This document shows positions 11,239 to 23,062 of a stretch of DNA of 64,000 bases, piece by piece. Both the position numbers and the translations under genes were made by a program. The stretch is from the NCBI GenBank assembly GCA_001599755.1, contig BCHX01000003.1, positions 124,001 through 188,000 of the forward strand, written 5' to 3'. Source of the DNA: Gliomastix tumulicola. Taxonomy: Eukaryota > Ascomycota > Sordariomycetes > Hypocreales > Bionectriaceae. Position 1 is the first letter of the stretch, and each line of letters begins with the position of its first letter. The notes under the pieces were generated by a model that saw nothing but the letters and a program-made list of their open reading frames with translations, did not search any database and was not told where the DNA came from.

Positions 11239-11487
11239 ATGCTCCCACAGCATCAGCAGAATCAGCAGCATCAGTTCCAGCTGGCCCAGCAAGCTCACCA
11301 GGCCCACCAGATGCAGCAGACGCACATCCCACAAGCTCCGTTCCCCATGTCGGCGCCGGATAGCCCCGGACAGCAGCTGCTGATGAACATGGCTCACATC
11401 CAGCAGTACAATGGACCGGCGCCTCTTGGGCCGGCCCCTAAGAGGGGCCGGGGACGACCATCCCAATCGGGTCAGCAGACTGCATAG
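10268..11487 (+). CDS. FAR1/GCM-type zinc finger protein with polyQ and C-terminal AT-hook
   Basis: Two exons (10268-10676, 10739-11487), 385 aa. Residues about 10-118 form a FAR1-type (WRKY/GCM1 superfamily) zinc finger: Cys residues in VRCDLVC and KTDCPWR, the WVLTITC strand, and a closing HNHEP. This fold is shared by plant FAR1/FHY3 and the DNA-binding domain of Mutator-like transposases. It is followed by an acidic linker, a helical Arg/Lys-rich part (QTNKQRTRQTNKQ), a long Gln-rich stretch of about 130 residues including an uninterrupted CAG-coded polyQ, and near the C-terminus KRGRGRPSQSG, an AT-hook (RGRP core) expected to bind the minor groove of AT-rich DNA. Likely a nuclear transcription or chromatin factor. 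Its target genes are unknown. Confidence 0.85.
11206..11238 (+). repeat. CAG trinucleotide run encoding polyQ
   Basis: About eleven in-frame CAG/CAA codons inside the FAR1-like gene. Length variation would change the polyQ tract without a frameshift. Confidence 0.9.
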
Positions 11488-12028
11488 GAGAGTCAAGCTG
11501 AGGAATGATGGTCCTACACTCGGGTAGGGGTTCGAGGTTTCGGGAAGGACATGGGATTTACACAATGCGGGGTTGGCCTCGCTGGCAATTGCATGGAGGG
11601 GTGACTAAGCTGGCGTTTGTTTGTGCGTTTCTTATATATGTCGTTTTCCTTGCAGATCAGGTGCAGGGAGGATCTTCTCTACATTTTTTGGTGTTATCAG
11701 CACCGATCTGCCGACAGGAATGGCAGCTGTCACGTTATTAGGGAGCAGCGCTGTAGCGAAATGGATGGGCACTTTTCTCACCGCCTGATTTTTTCAGAAT
11801 TTTGCCGCCTCCATGCCCCACCATGAAATTCTGCCACCAAAATATTTTGTCCACAGCAAAAAGTTCCCGTTGGAGGAAGACACATACAAACCGCCCAGCG
11901 AGCGTCCAATCTCCGTAATAAGTTTACTGCGACTCGAACGAAGCCATTGCTTATCTAGTCTTTCGATCGTTACGCTCCAAACGGCAAACGGCAACCGACA
12001 ATCATAACTCCCCGCCTGGCTCGTTCCA
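11488..12028. other. Intergenic
   Basis: 3' end of the FAR1-like gene and promoter of the Rsa4 gene. No further gene is seen. Confidence 0.5.
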
Positions 12029-13721
12029 ATGGCCACCGTCCTCCCCCCGCCTTCGAAAAGGCAGAAGCGCGAGAACCTCGAGCGCACGCAAGTCCAGCAC
12101 GATGTCACAGCCGCAGCGCAGGGCCCCGCGGGGTCATTCAAGGCCCGGTTCCTGGACGGCGACGGGAAGCAGATGGCGGACGTGATCGAGGTCCCGCTGG
12201 CAGACGCATCCGAGAAGAACCTGTCGCTGCTGCTCAACACACTCATGGCAAGGGTATGAGGCCCCGCGACGACACGAGGAGGAGGCAGCATGATCGATCG
12301 ATCGATCGAGGCTAATTGTGTTTCTTGCGACAGGATAAAGAAGAGTTCCTGCCCTACAGATTTCGCATTCACATCCCCGATACCGAGCTCATCGTCGACG
12401 AGTACCCGCACGACCTGCTAAAACTCCTCCGGGATCATGGCATCGAGAACCCGTACGAGACGACCGTGACGCTCAGCGCCGAGCCGCAGGCCGTCTTCAA
12501 GGTCCGCGCCGTGACGCGCATGTCGCACCGCATCCCGGGCCACGGCGAGGCCATCCTCGCAGCACAATTCAGCCCCGCGACGAGCGCACGACTGGCAACA
12601 GGGTCCGGCGACAAGACGGCGAGGATCTGGGACACGGAGACGGGCACGCCCAAGTTCACGCTCAGCGGGCATACGGGCTGGGTGCTCTGCGTCGCGTGGT
12701 CGCCCGACGGGAAGCGGCTGGCCACGGGCAGCATGGACAAGACGGTGCGGCTGTGGGATCCGGAGACGGGCAAGTCAAGTCTAGGCGGCAAGGCGCTCGC
12801 GGGACACATCAAGTGGGTGACCAACATGGCCTGGGAGCCGTACCACCTCTGGAGGGACGGGTCCCCGAGGCTGGCGAGCGCGAGCAAGGACGGGTCCGTC
12901 AGGGTCTGGGGCGCGAATACGGGGCTGGTCGAGCACGTCCTGTCCGGGCACAAGAGCAGCGTGAGCTGCGTGCGGTGGGGCGGCACGGGTCTGATATACA
13001 CGGGGAGTCACGACAAGAGCGTCCGGGTGTTCGATGCGGAGAAAGGGGTCCTGGTGCACAAGCTCGACGCCCACGCGCACTGGGTGAACCACCTCGCCCT
13101 GTCCTCCGACTTTGCGCTCCGCACGGGGTTCTTCGACCACACGCCCGTCCCGGACACGGAGGAGGGCAAGAGGGCCAAGGCGAAGGAGCGGTTCGAGAAG
13201 GCGTGCAAGATCGACGGCCGCGTGGCCGAGAGGGTGGTGTCGGCGAGCGACGACTTCACCATGTACCTCTGGGATCCGTCCCAAGGAACCAAGCCCGTCG
13301 CCAGGCTGCTCGGGCATCAAAAACAGGTCAACCATGTCGTCTTCTCCCCGGACGGCAACCTTATTGCCAGTGCTGGGTGGGACAACCACACCAAGATATG
13401 GAGCGCGAGGTTTGTGGCCCTTTGTCTCCCGGTTTCTTCCTCGTCACTTGCTAACTTGACTCAAACAGGGATGGGAGATTTATCAAGACTCTTCTAGGCC
13501 ATGTGGCTCCCGTGTACAACTGCGCGTTTTCCGCAGACTCCCGATTACTGGTGACGGGATCCAAGGACACCACGCTCAAGGTATGGTCAATGTCTACGTT
13601 CAAGCTCGCGACGGACCTACCCGGCCACCAGGATGAGGTGTACGCCGTCGACTGGAGTCCAGACGGGCAGCGCGTGGGAAGCGGTGGTAAAGATAAGGCA
13701 GTGCGGTTATGGGCCAACTAG
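12029..13721 (+). CDS. RSA4: Ribosome assembly protein Rsa4 / Notchless (NLE1) homologue, WD40
   Basis: Three exons (12029-12253, 12334-13409, 13469-13721), 517 aa. The N-terminal region to about residue 115 is the ubiquitin-like NLE domain (FKARFLDGDGK, then LPYRFRIHIPDTELIV). After SHRIPGHGEAIL come eight WD repeats with clear GH...WD signatures, for example LSGHTGWVLCVAWSPDGKRL and DNHTKIWSAR. The protein ends KAVRLWAN, as in the family. In yeast, Rsa4 on pre-60S particles is pulled by the AAA ATPase Rea1 through its NLE domain, driving release of assembly factors in the nucleolus/nucleoplasm. Length and domain order match the family, and nothing is missing. Both introns close the frame. 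Confidence 0.96.
12290..12309. repeat. (ATCG)n microsatellite in RSA4 intron 1
   Basis: Near-perfect GATC/ATCG tetranucleotide run within the first intron. Confidence 0.85.
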
Positions 13722-15048
13722 AGATAGTAGAGGGACATTTAGGGCACCTACATAGAACAGCGATCTGGCTTTTTCTATCTTACGAAACACCGATGAACAC
13801 CTGACTCAGGGGGCCAAATCTGCGTGCCGGTCTACGTAGCATTTGCCAAGAACGTGTCGATCACACCGAGAGAGGTATGTCAGCGGGAGGGGCGCTGCCG
13901 AGACATCTTGTCTACTGTCCGGATCAGACGGAACATGCGGAACCGATCTTTCTGCCGCACTGTGGGTCTGCTCCCAAGGGTCGGGCGCCCCGATCGACAG
14001 TTCTTTTCGCCGATAGGAGGTTGGTTGGCCAGGCGTGCAGCCCGTCCGGCGTCCTCGTGCCCCCGAGTACGGTATAGCAGGACCGGGGCTTTCTGCTGGA
14101 ATTCTAGAAGGAAAACATGGCAGCTATTTGAGTTCACACGGTCGACGACGCAAACAGCAATAGAAGTGAGCCTAGGAAAACTCTTTCCCCCCTGCTACGT
14201 CCCCCGATAGACCACACACGTTGTGGGACAGACCGGAATGACGGCACACGACGAACCTCATCCCTCAGCGAGTCAGCGGTGTCCTCGTTCTCCCTATCCC
14301 GGCGGGATAGAGCTGCGAATTATCGTCCAACGCGAGATATCCCGACAAAGATGGAACCTGTCCCCTCTCGTCATCACCACACCAGGGGGGAGGGGCCCTC
14401 ATCATAGTCAAGGCTTGTCAGGGACCCCTCGTGGTAAAACTAGGTGAGGGCCTGGCTCTAGCTCCGGCAGGTTTTTCGGACGCTAACGAGTCGCTGGGTG
14501 GTGTCTGCGCTCGTGTCGCGACGACCACGGCGCCACTGAATCGGTGCCGACTATCCGGGCGGATGCGGCTCTGCCTCACTATTCACCACCTATCACCGAC
14601 TCACGCAGGTGGACGGCCATGACGCGCGCGCGCGCCCTCACAGTGTGGTTCTACCCCTCCCACTGGACTGGATGATGGCGAATGTCTCGCCCGTGATGGG
14701 GTCGACCTCCCCTCCTCAGCGGGGATGGGACGGATGCCTCAGGGTTGAAGAGTCTCCCTCCCTCTCCGACATGCCCCGAGTTTCTCTGAGAAGGTAGAAG
14801 CCATCGTCATCCCACGCCCGCTCGAAACATCCCACGGGGCTCCGCAGGGCTTATTCAACCCTTCTCGCACTCTATCTTTGGGGTCCGGAGAAGCAAAGAG
14901 TCCGCGTAGACTCAGATCCGCTCTTTGAAACGAGTTAAAAGCGAGACCGGCTCCCTTCAGAAACAACTCTCGTTCTCTCGCCATCCGCCTCCCACCTCTC
15001 CTCCTCCTCCTCCTCCTCCTGCTCATCCTCCCTCCCTCCTCCTGCGCC
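13722..15048. other. Intergenic, 1.3 kb
   Basis: No gene is supported. The right end is CT-rich (TCC runs at about 15000-15035) immediately upstream of the sugar transporter ATG and is probably its 5' UTR/core promoter. Confidence 0.5.
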
Positions 15049-16675
15049 ATGGCGAAAAAGTACTTCGGCCTCCAGGGCAGAGCCCTGAGCATTCTCCAGG
15101 TCGCCCTCATCGTCGCGCCCTCCTTCATCCTCTTCGGCTACAACCAGGCCGGCATTGGCGGTCTGCTCTCTGAGGAGGACTGGGTGTCGGTCTTCCCTGA
15201 GATCGACGTCGTCAACGCGCCCGCGGGCAGCAGCGAGAAGAGCGCCAAGTCGACGCTGCAGGGCTTCGTCGTCGCCACCTTCACCATCGGCGCGCTGTTC
15301 GGGTCGCTCTCGTGCTCGTACACGGGCGACCGCTTCGGCCGGCGGAATGTCATCTTCGCCGCGGCTCTGTGCACGTTGATCGGCGAGGTTCTCGAGGCGT
15401 CGGCCTTCTCGCTTGCGCAGTTCATCGTCGGCAGGGTGATCCTCGGCTTGGGCATCGGACAGCTAAGCTCCATCGTGCCCGTGTGGCAGAGCGAGACGTC
15501 CGGCGCGAAGAACAGAGGCCGTCACGTCGTCCTCGACGGCCTGTTCATCTGCCTCGGATACGTCCTCGAGTCGTGGATCGACCTGGGCTTCTTCGAGTTC
15601 AAGCACGGGCCCGTGACGTGGCGCCCGCCCATCGCCATCGCCGTCCTCTTCAGCCTCGTCCTCCTCGCCTCCATCTACTTCTTCCCCGAGTCCCCGCGCT
15701 GGCTCGTCATGAAGGCCCGCTCCGCTGAGGCGGTCCCCATCGTCGCGGTGCTGCGCGGCCTGCCCGAGGACTCGATCGACGTCTTTGGCGAGGTCGCGGG
15801 CATCGAGCACTCGCTCGAGGAGACGACGGGTAAGGCCAGGCTGCGCGACATGATGACCATGGGCGAGGACAAGCTGCTCTACCGCTTCGCGCTGTGTCTG
15901 ATGCTGCAGTTCTACCAGCAGATGTCCGGCTCCAACCTCATCAGCGTGTACGCGCCCATCCTCTTCCAGAACAACCTCGGCATGTCGAGCGAGATGTCGC
16001 GTGTCCTCTCCGGCGGCGCCCTGACCTGGAAGTTCCTGTCCTCGTTCATTGCCTTTGCTGCCATCGACAGGCTCGGCCGTCGCGCCGTCTTCATCATCAG
16101 CGGTATCGGCATGTCGTGCTCGATGGTGGCTCTCGCCGTCGCGACGTCCTTTGACAAGGAGAACAAGGGAGCCATGATTGCGGCCGGCTGCTTCATCTAC
16201 CTGTTCAACACGTTCGTGCCCATCGGCTTCCTGGGCGCCAACTTCCTGTACTGTACCGAGGTTGCGCCGCTGCGTCTGCGCATGGCCATGTCGTCCATCT
16301 CCACCGCCAACCACTGGCTCTGGTACGTGTGTCCCCTAACCTGACATCGTCGTGAGAACGGAGAGTCGCTAACATCGTTCTGCCAGGAACTTCATCGTCG
16401 TCATGGTCACGCCCGTAGCCATCAACAGCATCGGCTACCAGTACTACATCGTGTACGCCGTCATCGGGGCCTGCATCCCCGCCACCGTCTACTTCCTCTT
16501 CCCCGAGACTATGGGCCGGAACCTGGAGGAGATCGAGCTCATCTTCCGCGAGTCGCCGTCGGTCTGGTCGACGGTCCGCTTCGCCAAGGCGCGTCCCATG
16601 GCCACGGCGCAGGACATCCTGCTGTCTGGGAAGTCGGGCGCCAAGAATGACAAGGAGGTGGTGCATGAGGAGTGA
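15049..16675 (+). CDS. MFS sugar transporter
   Basis: Two exons (15049-16322, 16387-16675), 520 aa. The family signatures are in order: LFGYNQAGIGGLL in helix 1, GDRFGRRNVIF after helix 2, the GRVILGLGIGQLSS run in helix 4, FPESPRWLVMKAR at the central loop, QQMSGSNLISVYAP in helix 7, DRLGRRAVFIISG after helix 8, and FPETMGRNLEEIE after helix 12. This is the fungal hexose/lactose/quinate permease type (Pfam Sugar_tr). It should import a sugar or polyol at the plasma membrane with protons. The C-terminal tail is short and hydrophilic. Substrate not deducible. Confidence 0.94.
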
Positions 16676-17550
16676 TGACAGCTGACATGGTAACTACTAG
16701 TAGTAGCTGGGTGAAAACCGGAGCATGTTTGATTTGGTGTTTGGGAATAGAACAAATAGAAGGATAGGACTCAATTGATCATGGAATTTGGGACATAACC
16801 TCGGCGCTTTGCAAAAGAGGTATTAATAGTAGCCACGGACCTGGTAGACTCAAAATGAAGAGAAAACCCAAACAGAGAAGAGTCATGTGTAGCGGGATGT
16901 GACGGCCAGTCAGATAACCGAGGTAAGCCTCAGCTGCTCAGAGGCGGCAACCACATCGTGAGAGTGAGTCGCGCGGGGAGTTGAAATGTGACAAAAAGTA
17001 AAAGGCCATCAATAGCAGGCGCTGCTTTATTGTCCATGGTAACAAGTCCGCTCTGCGGCCTCTGCGCGGTGGTCTTCATGTCGATGTACAATGCGATGAG
17101 GTGTTGAGAGATAAGGTAGCCTCGGGAGATGGGGTGAGACGGTGAAAGCCTGGACCCCTAAAATCGGTTCAGGTTCAGCATTGTTGACTGCTCACAGCAT
17201 TGTACTAATTTCAAGCTACCTTAATCCACACACAATTCTGGTGGCACAGCTCGTACCCAGCCCGCCCGTGGCGCTAACCGGAGTAAACCCGACCACACAA
17301 AATTTGCTTCAAGCTCACCACACCAAGAAGAAAGGTCACGATCCAGCCACCCGAAAGACGACATCCCATCCCGACCCTTCACAACCACCCACGCACCCAT
17401 CTCAGAGGCCCCGGACACGTCGCCACTCGGTCCTTCACGTCGGTCTCCAGCTTCATACCCGACGACGATTTCCTCAAACGGCCACAATCGCGTCCACCAG
17501 CCCAGCTTGCTCACCGTCTCTCTCTCTCTCACCTCAACTCACGCTTCACC
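16676..17550. other. Intergenic
   Basis: 3' flank of the sugar transporter and promoter of the SmF gene. A CT-rich tract with a (TC)n run ends just before the SmF ATG. No gene is seen. Confidence 0.5.
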
Positions 17551-17908
17551 ATGAGCTTCTCGCCCCTCAACCCGCGGCCGATGCTGCAGGCCCTCATCGA
17601 CAAGCCCGTCGCCGTCCGCTTAAAGTGGGGTGAGGCCGAGTACCACGGCCGTCTCGTGTCCATCGACAGCTACATGAACCTCCAGCTCGCGGACACCGAG
17701 GAGTACCTCGACGACAAGCCCAGTGGGTCTCTCGGTCAGGTTCTCATCCGGTATGCATGCATCCCTTACCTCCTCTGTTACAAATGACGCGCCGTAGGGT
17801 TTGATGAAAGACAAGGGGCTAACGGGATACTGTAGGTGCAACAATGTGCTGTGGGTGCGCCACAAGTCTGGCGAGCAGCAGTCCGCGGACGTGACCATGG
17901 CGGGCTAG
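17551..17908 (+). CDS. SMX3: Small nuclear ribonucleoprotein F (SmF)
   Basis: Two exons (17551-17750, 17836-17908), 90 aa. The start MSFSPLNPRPMLQALIDKPV is the SmF signature. Sm motif 1 is VRLKWGEAEYHGRLVSIDSYMN (residues about 22-43, with the conserved Asp39 and Asn43), and Sm motif 2 is VLIRCNNVLWVR, split by the intron. SmF is one of seven Sm proteins forming the ring on U1, U2, U4 and U5 snRNAs. Met-Asn in motif 1 and RCNN in motif 2 contact the snRNA Sm site. Length matches the family. Confidence 0.96.
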
Positions 17909-18891
17909 AGAGCGCCAGCCTGTTTCGGACAATGAAGCCGAGTTCATGGCAGTCATAGGAGAGGGGTGGCCGCCCTGACCTCACCTCCGTGGTATTAGGA
18001 TGAGGGATGTCAACGGGGTAGGGAATGATGTTGAGTCTGTACTACTTCTCATCCTCGACACCCTCCGCGCCACGACGTCGGAGGGATTGGTTCTTCCAGG
18101 GCGAAGATTGCAGACGAGCATTGAGCAAGGGACATGAAGGGTCGACCCTGAGCTCAGTGTGTGAGAGTCACGACCGGGCTCCGTCTGGAGAATATATCGA
18201 GCTGCGTATCAGTCGATTCGGGTCACGAGACGGCTTGTTTTCTTTGGGTTTCATGGGATGGCGCACAAACGGTGTCTGGGATGCTCCCGAATAGGATTAA
18301 AATCTAGATATCACGACTGGCGAATTAAAGCCGATTTCTTTCTAGGTCTAAATGCTCCTCGGTCGCAAATGATGAAGTCTGGAGGCCGTGTCTCGGTGTA
18401 TCCACCCTCTCAGGAAACCAACAGCTCACCGTGACACGAGGCCACTCTCTTACACACAAACGTATGATCATACAACAGCTGCAGCTACATCTGTTGACAG
18501 CTCAATTAACTCCTATTCACCACCCTCCTGATCATCGCTAATTAAACATTGATGTAGCTGTATAGACATTGTGTTTCAACGCGAGATGCCGAGGCACGCA
18601 ACCTTGCATAGGGTAGCTCACCAATTGCAGCATCATCGCCGGTCGGGCACGCCGACGATTTGACACTGGCGCCTCCTTCGTCACCCAAAATAGGCACTCA
18701 AACGGGGTATTACTCAGTCCATTCCAACGAGCCTCGGCTTGGTGAATTTTCTGAAGATACTTATTGAAGTCGGCCTCCCTGCCTGTCTCTGTCTCAAACC
18801 GAGTCCTCGTCACGACCTTCAAATCTTAGCTTCACCACGAACCCGGTCAAAACAAACTAAAAAACACACACCACACACAAAATCACCCACA
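17909..18891. other. Intergenic
   Basis: About 980 bp with no supported gene. The A/C-rich stretch just before 18892 is typical of a fungal 5' leader. Confidence 0.5.
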
Positions 18892-19257
18892 ATGGCCATC
18901 CTCTCCGCTATCGCAACAGGCGCAATCGCCCTCCTGCACGTCTACATCCTCGTCCTCGAGATGTTCCTCTGGACGACCCCGACCGGCCGGAAGGCCTTCC
19001 GCCTCACGCCCGAGTTCGCCCAGCAGACGGCCGCGCTTGCCGCCAACCAGGGCCTCTACAACGGCTTCCTCGCCGCGGGGCTCGTCTGGGGCCTGCTGCA
19101 CCCCGTCGACGAGTTCGCCCACCAGATCCGCGTCTTCTTCCTCGGCACCGTCGTCGTCGCGGGCTTGTACGGGGGTGCGACGGCCGCGCGGAAGATCTGG
19201 TATGTCCAGATGACGCCTGCGATTATCTCGCTTGGAATTGTGCTGCTGGGGCTGTAG
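18892..19257 (+). CDS. DUF1304 family small membrane protein
   Basis: Single exon, 121 aa, ATG preceded by a CACCCACA context. Four hydrophobic helices are visible (about 5-25, 50-70, 80-100, 105-121). Family marks are LHVYILVLEMFLW in helix 1, FRLTPEFA, ANQGLYNGFLAAGLVWG in helix 2, and GLYGGATA in helix 3. DUF1304 proteins are small four-helix membrane proteins found in bacteria and fungi with no established biochemical role. Complete by length. Confidence 0.88.
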   Translation: MAILSAIATGAIALLHVYILVLEMFLWTTPTGRKAFRLTPEFAQQTAALAANQGLYNGFLAAGLVWGLLHPVDEFAHQIRVFFLGTVVVAGLYGGATAARKIWYVQMTPAIISLGIVLLGL

Positions 19258-19656
19258 GGTAGTTAGTTGGTGGAGGTCTGAGGTTGGCCGATATGAGATG
19301 GGACTTCTCCGAGTCCGAGCTGTGAAGGATCGGCGGGAGGGACCGTTTAGGCATCTCCGACTATCATCTTTATTGTCCGAGGCGTCGATAGTCGGTCTGA
19401 ACGAGGTGTACGGAGTAATACGGAATATCCTGATATAAAGAGAAATGGAACGACAAAGACCGCTATTGTTTTGTCCTCTTTTGTCATTGGCCAGAACAAC
19501 TGCCCACGCGGCCAGACGGGTAAATTATTCGGGTCCGAGTATCTTATATACAACAAGAGCTTCCTCTTCCTCTCTTATACTTCATATCGCTTCGTTGCTT
19601 AATTCCACACTTGCCGCTTCGTTGGTGCCTCTTTACTACATAACGCCGTATTCCTC
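19258..19656. other. Intergenic
   Basis: 3' flank of the DUF1304 gene and likely promoter of the arrestin-like gene. No gene is seen. Confidence 0.45.
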
Positions 19657-20955
19657 ATGAGATCCTTGCTCGCTCTGTTGACCGGAACACCTCGAGCCCG
19701 TCTCACGATAGAGTAAGTAGGTCCTCTCAACGTTGGACATTGAGTAGACGAGCTAATGACCCTGGAGATTGGACTCTGACTACGTCTTTCTCCATGGCTA
19801 CGGCAAGGAGGCGAGGGGTCAATACCTTCGGGGTACTGTCGCCCTGACCCTGGCTCAGGGAGAGAGTGTAGAGCCAGTTCAGCTTTCCCTTATGAAAACA
19901 ATCTCCGACGCGTCAGTGAAAAGCAATCAGAACTATGGATAATCTCGGCTTCATACTGACATCAAGTTATCTAGTCACGACGGTGATACCGAAAAGAAGA
20001 GGATCAAGATTCACACATGGGAACCATTCCGCGTCCGCGGACAGCCGACGCAAGCATCCATGCACCGCGATGTCTACGAGTGGCCGTTTGAGCTGTACAT
20101 CCCTGGAAACTGGGACGAAACGTTCAAAGGATGCCGTCACTGCGGCGTGGCGTACAGGCTGGAAGCCTCGACTTCGTTTCAGGACTCCAAGACTGATGTC
20201 TTCACCTTTGCGCCTGTCCGTGTTATTCGATGCCCGACGGTCTCCTCGTACGAGCTCCTGGATCCTGTCATGACGCACGGTAAATGGGGTGCGAAGGCCG
20301 AGTACAACATCTCACTTCGACACCAGGCCATAGCGGTTGGAGGCCTAATCCCCGTGGATGTCGAGCTCGGGATGCTCGAGCCTGGAGTCGAGCTCAAGAA
20401 GGCCAAGTTCTACCTCACCGAGACGCACGTCGTGCATGATGATTCTAAACCGGGTGTGGCGTCGTTCCTCGGGGACAGATTGGTGGAGGAGTGGAACATG
20501 GAAATCGTCGAGCCAGACCAGCAGGTGTATTCATGGGAACAGTGTCTATCGTTGCCGAGGATCGTCAGCAGGTGTTCCCCAGATTTCAGTATCCGCGGGA
20601 TGACTATCAGCCATACTTTTCACTTCAGAGCTACAGTATTGAAGGATGGCATAGACATGGAGGTGAGTTCCCGCTTGATGGCTTGAAATCGGACGGCAAT
20701 GTCTAACCGATCACACAGTACGATGCGTCGATACCGGTCACGGTGGTTGTCTCGCCGGAGCTCCCAATCACAGGCTGGGACATCTTCGCTCGCGTCGACG
20801 AAAAGATCTGCACGGAGGTTATGGATGCCCTGGCGGAAGGAATTCAGATCCCGCCTGAGTATTGTGTGGGCGACTACTGCCTCGAGGATTCCGACTGTTA
20901 TCCTGACACACCACCCCCAGCATTCGACCGGATTGTGGGCGATTGCTGCTTATAA
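19657..20955 (+). CDS. Arrestin-like (N-terminal domain) protein
   Basis: Four exons (19657-19712, 19768-19911, 19975-20662, 20719-20955), 374 aa. The N-terminal beta-sandwich is recognisable: RLTIELDSDYVFLHG, then YLRGTVALTLAQGESVEP (membrane-adaptor arrestin pattern), IHTWEPFRVRG, and YEWPFELYIPGNW with FKGCRHCGVAYRLEA, all standard in fungal alpha-arrestin-like proteins. These usually adapt ubiquitin ligases to plasma-membrane transporters for endocytosis. No PPxY motif is seen and the C-terminal arrestin half is short, ending in a Cys/Asp-rich tail. The donor of intron 2 (GTCAGT) is weaker than usual, and the short first exon makes the start the least certain part. Confidence 0.75.
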
Positions 20956-21044
20956 TGATGTTGAGGACCATAGAAAGCGATCTTTTGATACCATTTGACG
21001 AGATACCCGTTTATAGACTCAAATTGATACTTCATTGACTAGAT

Positions 21045-23062
21045 CTATGTCATCGCCGTGTCGTCGGTTTGTGGGGAGATGAAGTCGTCGTCCCAGAAGT
21101 CCTACTCCAGTCAGCGCTGATCTCGTTTAAAAGCAGGCGGATACATACCCAGCCGATGTCATCAGGTCGGAACCAGTCGATGTTGTTGAGCCAGTCATCG
21201 AATCTGCTCTCGACGGGATCTCGTTCGGCTGAAACAGCCGCTTCCTGACGAGCAAGGCGAGATCTTTTCGGCGTTAGCGAGCCGTTTCTCAACTTGGATG
21301 AACGCAATTCGTATACTCACTGCAGATGGCGCAATATGACGTAGATATTCGCACAAGCTGGGCTACTCTTCCGCAGCGTCTCAATCCGATGTGCCGTCGC
21401 GTTGATGACGGCGATGTGCGTGCTGACGCTGGGATCCCGCGGCATGTCAAGCACACACGAGGTCAGAGCCACAGCGCCGTGTAGGGCGTTGCAGCTAATG
21501 GAGCCGTGAATCATCCACCGGTACGGCTTCAACCTAGGAAGATCGTACAGTTGGCGGTGAATATCCATCAGCGCCAGGGCCGACGTGATGCACTTCTCCC
21601 TCGACCCGGGGCGGAATTGGGCGGAGCGGGAGCTGTGATATGGGCGATGGAGGAGGAGATAGAGCTGATGGGCGTAGGTCTGCAGGACACACCAGTGTGC
21701 GTAGCCTGCAGTGTCAAGGACGCTCCGGCCTCCTTCGATTAGATACAGCTTATCCCACTTCTGCTGCTCCTGGCGTACGGCCGCATCAAGGCGACTGTGC
21801 AATTCGTCGTCGAGATCCGGGTTTGGCTTGGAAATAGAATTGCACACGTCTGTTGCGAGATGAAACAAACGGCTCTGGAATCTCAGGAGGGTCATGTCAC
21901 TGGGTTTCGGCACAGGCCCATCATCCGCTTGCGCGGTGACGGCATCATCCGTGATATCGATGTCGTTCGCATTGACCGGCAGGGCCGCCTTCATCTCGCA
22001 GAGATATGTAAGGTCGGTATCGCGGAAGAGTAGCGCTTGATCAGTGTGCAGCATCATGATGCCTGCCCAGCACCGACGGCGTCTCTCCCTCTTGATACAG
22101 TTGGGCTCCGCCGGGTCAGTATGACAGCGGAGCGCAATTGCAATGTTGAGTGCATTCCCAAGCAATGCCCAACCATGTTCCGCTCCTTCCGTGTCCGAGA
22201 TGGTAGTTATGATAACGAGTAGTGCCTCTAGCGTGTTGAGATTATGCCTGACGAGGAACTGGTCCTGGGAGAGACACATCATAGAAGCGGTCCGATAGCT
22301 CTGCGATAGCGCAGACAAGTCGTGCGGTAGTGGCTCACGCTGCCACAGCTCCATCAAGCCAGTGTCGTTAGGCGGGATTGCCTTAACGGTCAGCGAGCAG
22401 ATGGCAAACAGCAGCGCCAGCCACGACAAGTCTACGTTCTGGGGGTCCTTCAGGAAGGCGGAGTACTGCTTTTGGAACGTCGGCCCATGCAGGACGCGGA
22501 ACAGAGGGCAGAGGTGGGCAAAGTACCAGCACACCAGGTACTCGCACACGGTGTCCGGGGGCAGCATCCGGAGCAGCTCCGTCGTCTGCACGCACGGCCC
22601 AAAGGAGATGAGCGTCGGCAGCGTATCCGTCGAGCACGGCTGCGCGTTGGAGGAGCGTTCCGCCACGGCCGGGCGGCGGAGGATCTCGTCCCAGCGCTGG
22701 TGGATAGGCTCCGGGCTGGTCTCCCGTCTCTCGCGGCTCTGATCCCGCGGCGGCGGCTGCTGCGGCGGCGCTGAGCTCGGCTCCGGGGGCGAGATGACGC
22801 CGACTCCGTTCTGAGACACAGTCTCATGCACCGCAGAGTGCTTGGTCCGTCTCCGGCGAGGAGAGCGGTCAGATTCGGCGCGGACCGCGGGTCCATATGT
22901 GCACTGGTCCTGCCAGCCCCGTTTCAGACAGGTGATGCATGGCAGCTGGCGGTCACATCGGAGTTTGGAGTGTCTGCAGGGCTCGCAGTTCAGGGGCTTG
23001 CGGCGGCGTTTGGGGTTCGAGTCTGGCGGAGATGCGAGACCTTCTGTCTCGGATTGCTGCAT
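21045..23062 (-). CDS. Zn2Cys6 fungal-specific transcription factor
   Basis: Three exons (21321-23062, 21149-21263, 21045-21101), 637 aa. The binuclear zinc cluster is CEPCRHSKLRC then DRQLPCITCLKRGWQDQC, with Cys at 26, 29, 36, 42, 45 and 54 (CX2CX6CX5CX2CX8C), preceded by a basic PKRRRKPLN. A Pro/Ser-rich linker leads to the fungal-specific regulatory domain starting about residue 165 (CEYLVCWYFAHLCPLFRVLHGPTF). Intron 1 has an exact GCTAACG branch site. The spliced tail WLNNIDWFRPDDIGW / DFWDDDFISPQTDD is rich in Asp, Trp and Phe, typical of an activation region. It is divergently transcribed from a ceramide synthase and converges within 90 bp on the arrestin-like gene. Regulon unknown. 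Confidence 0.93.

Noticed and set aside
15463..16314. Minus-strand 283-codon open frame inside the sugar transporter
   Set aside because: Shadow frame, His/Arg/Asp/Glu-rich with no membrane segments or known motif.
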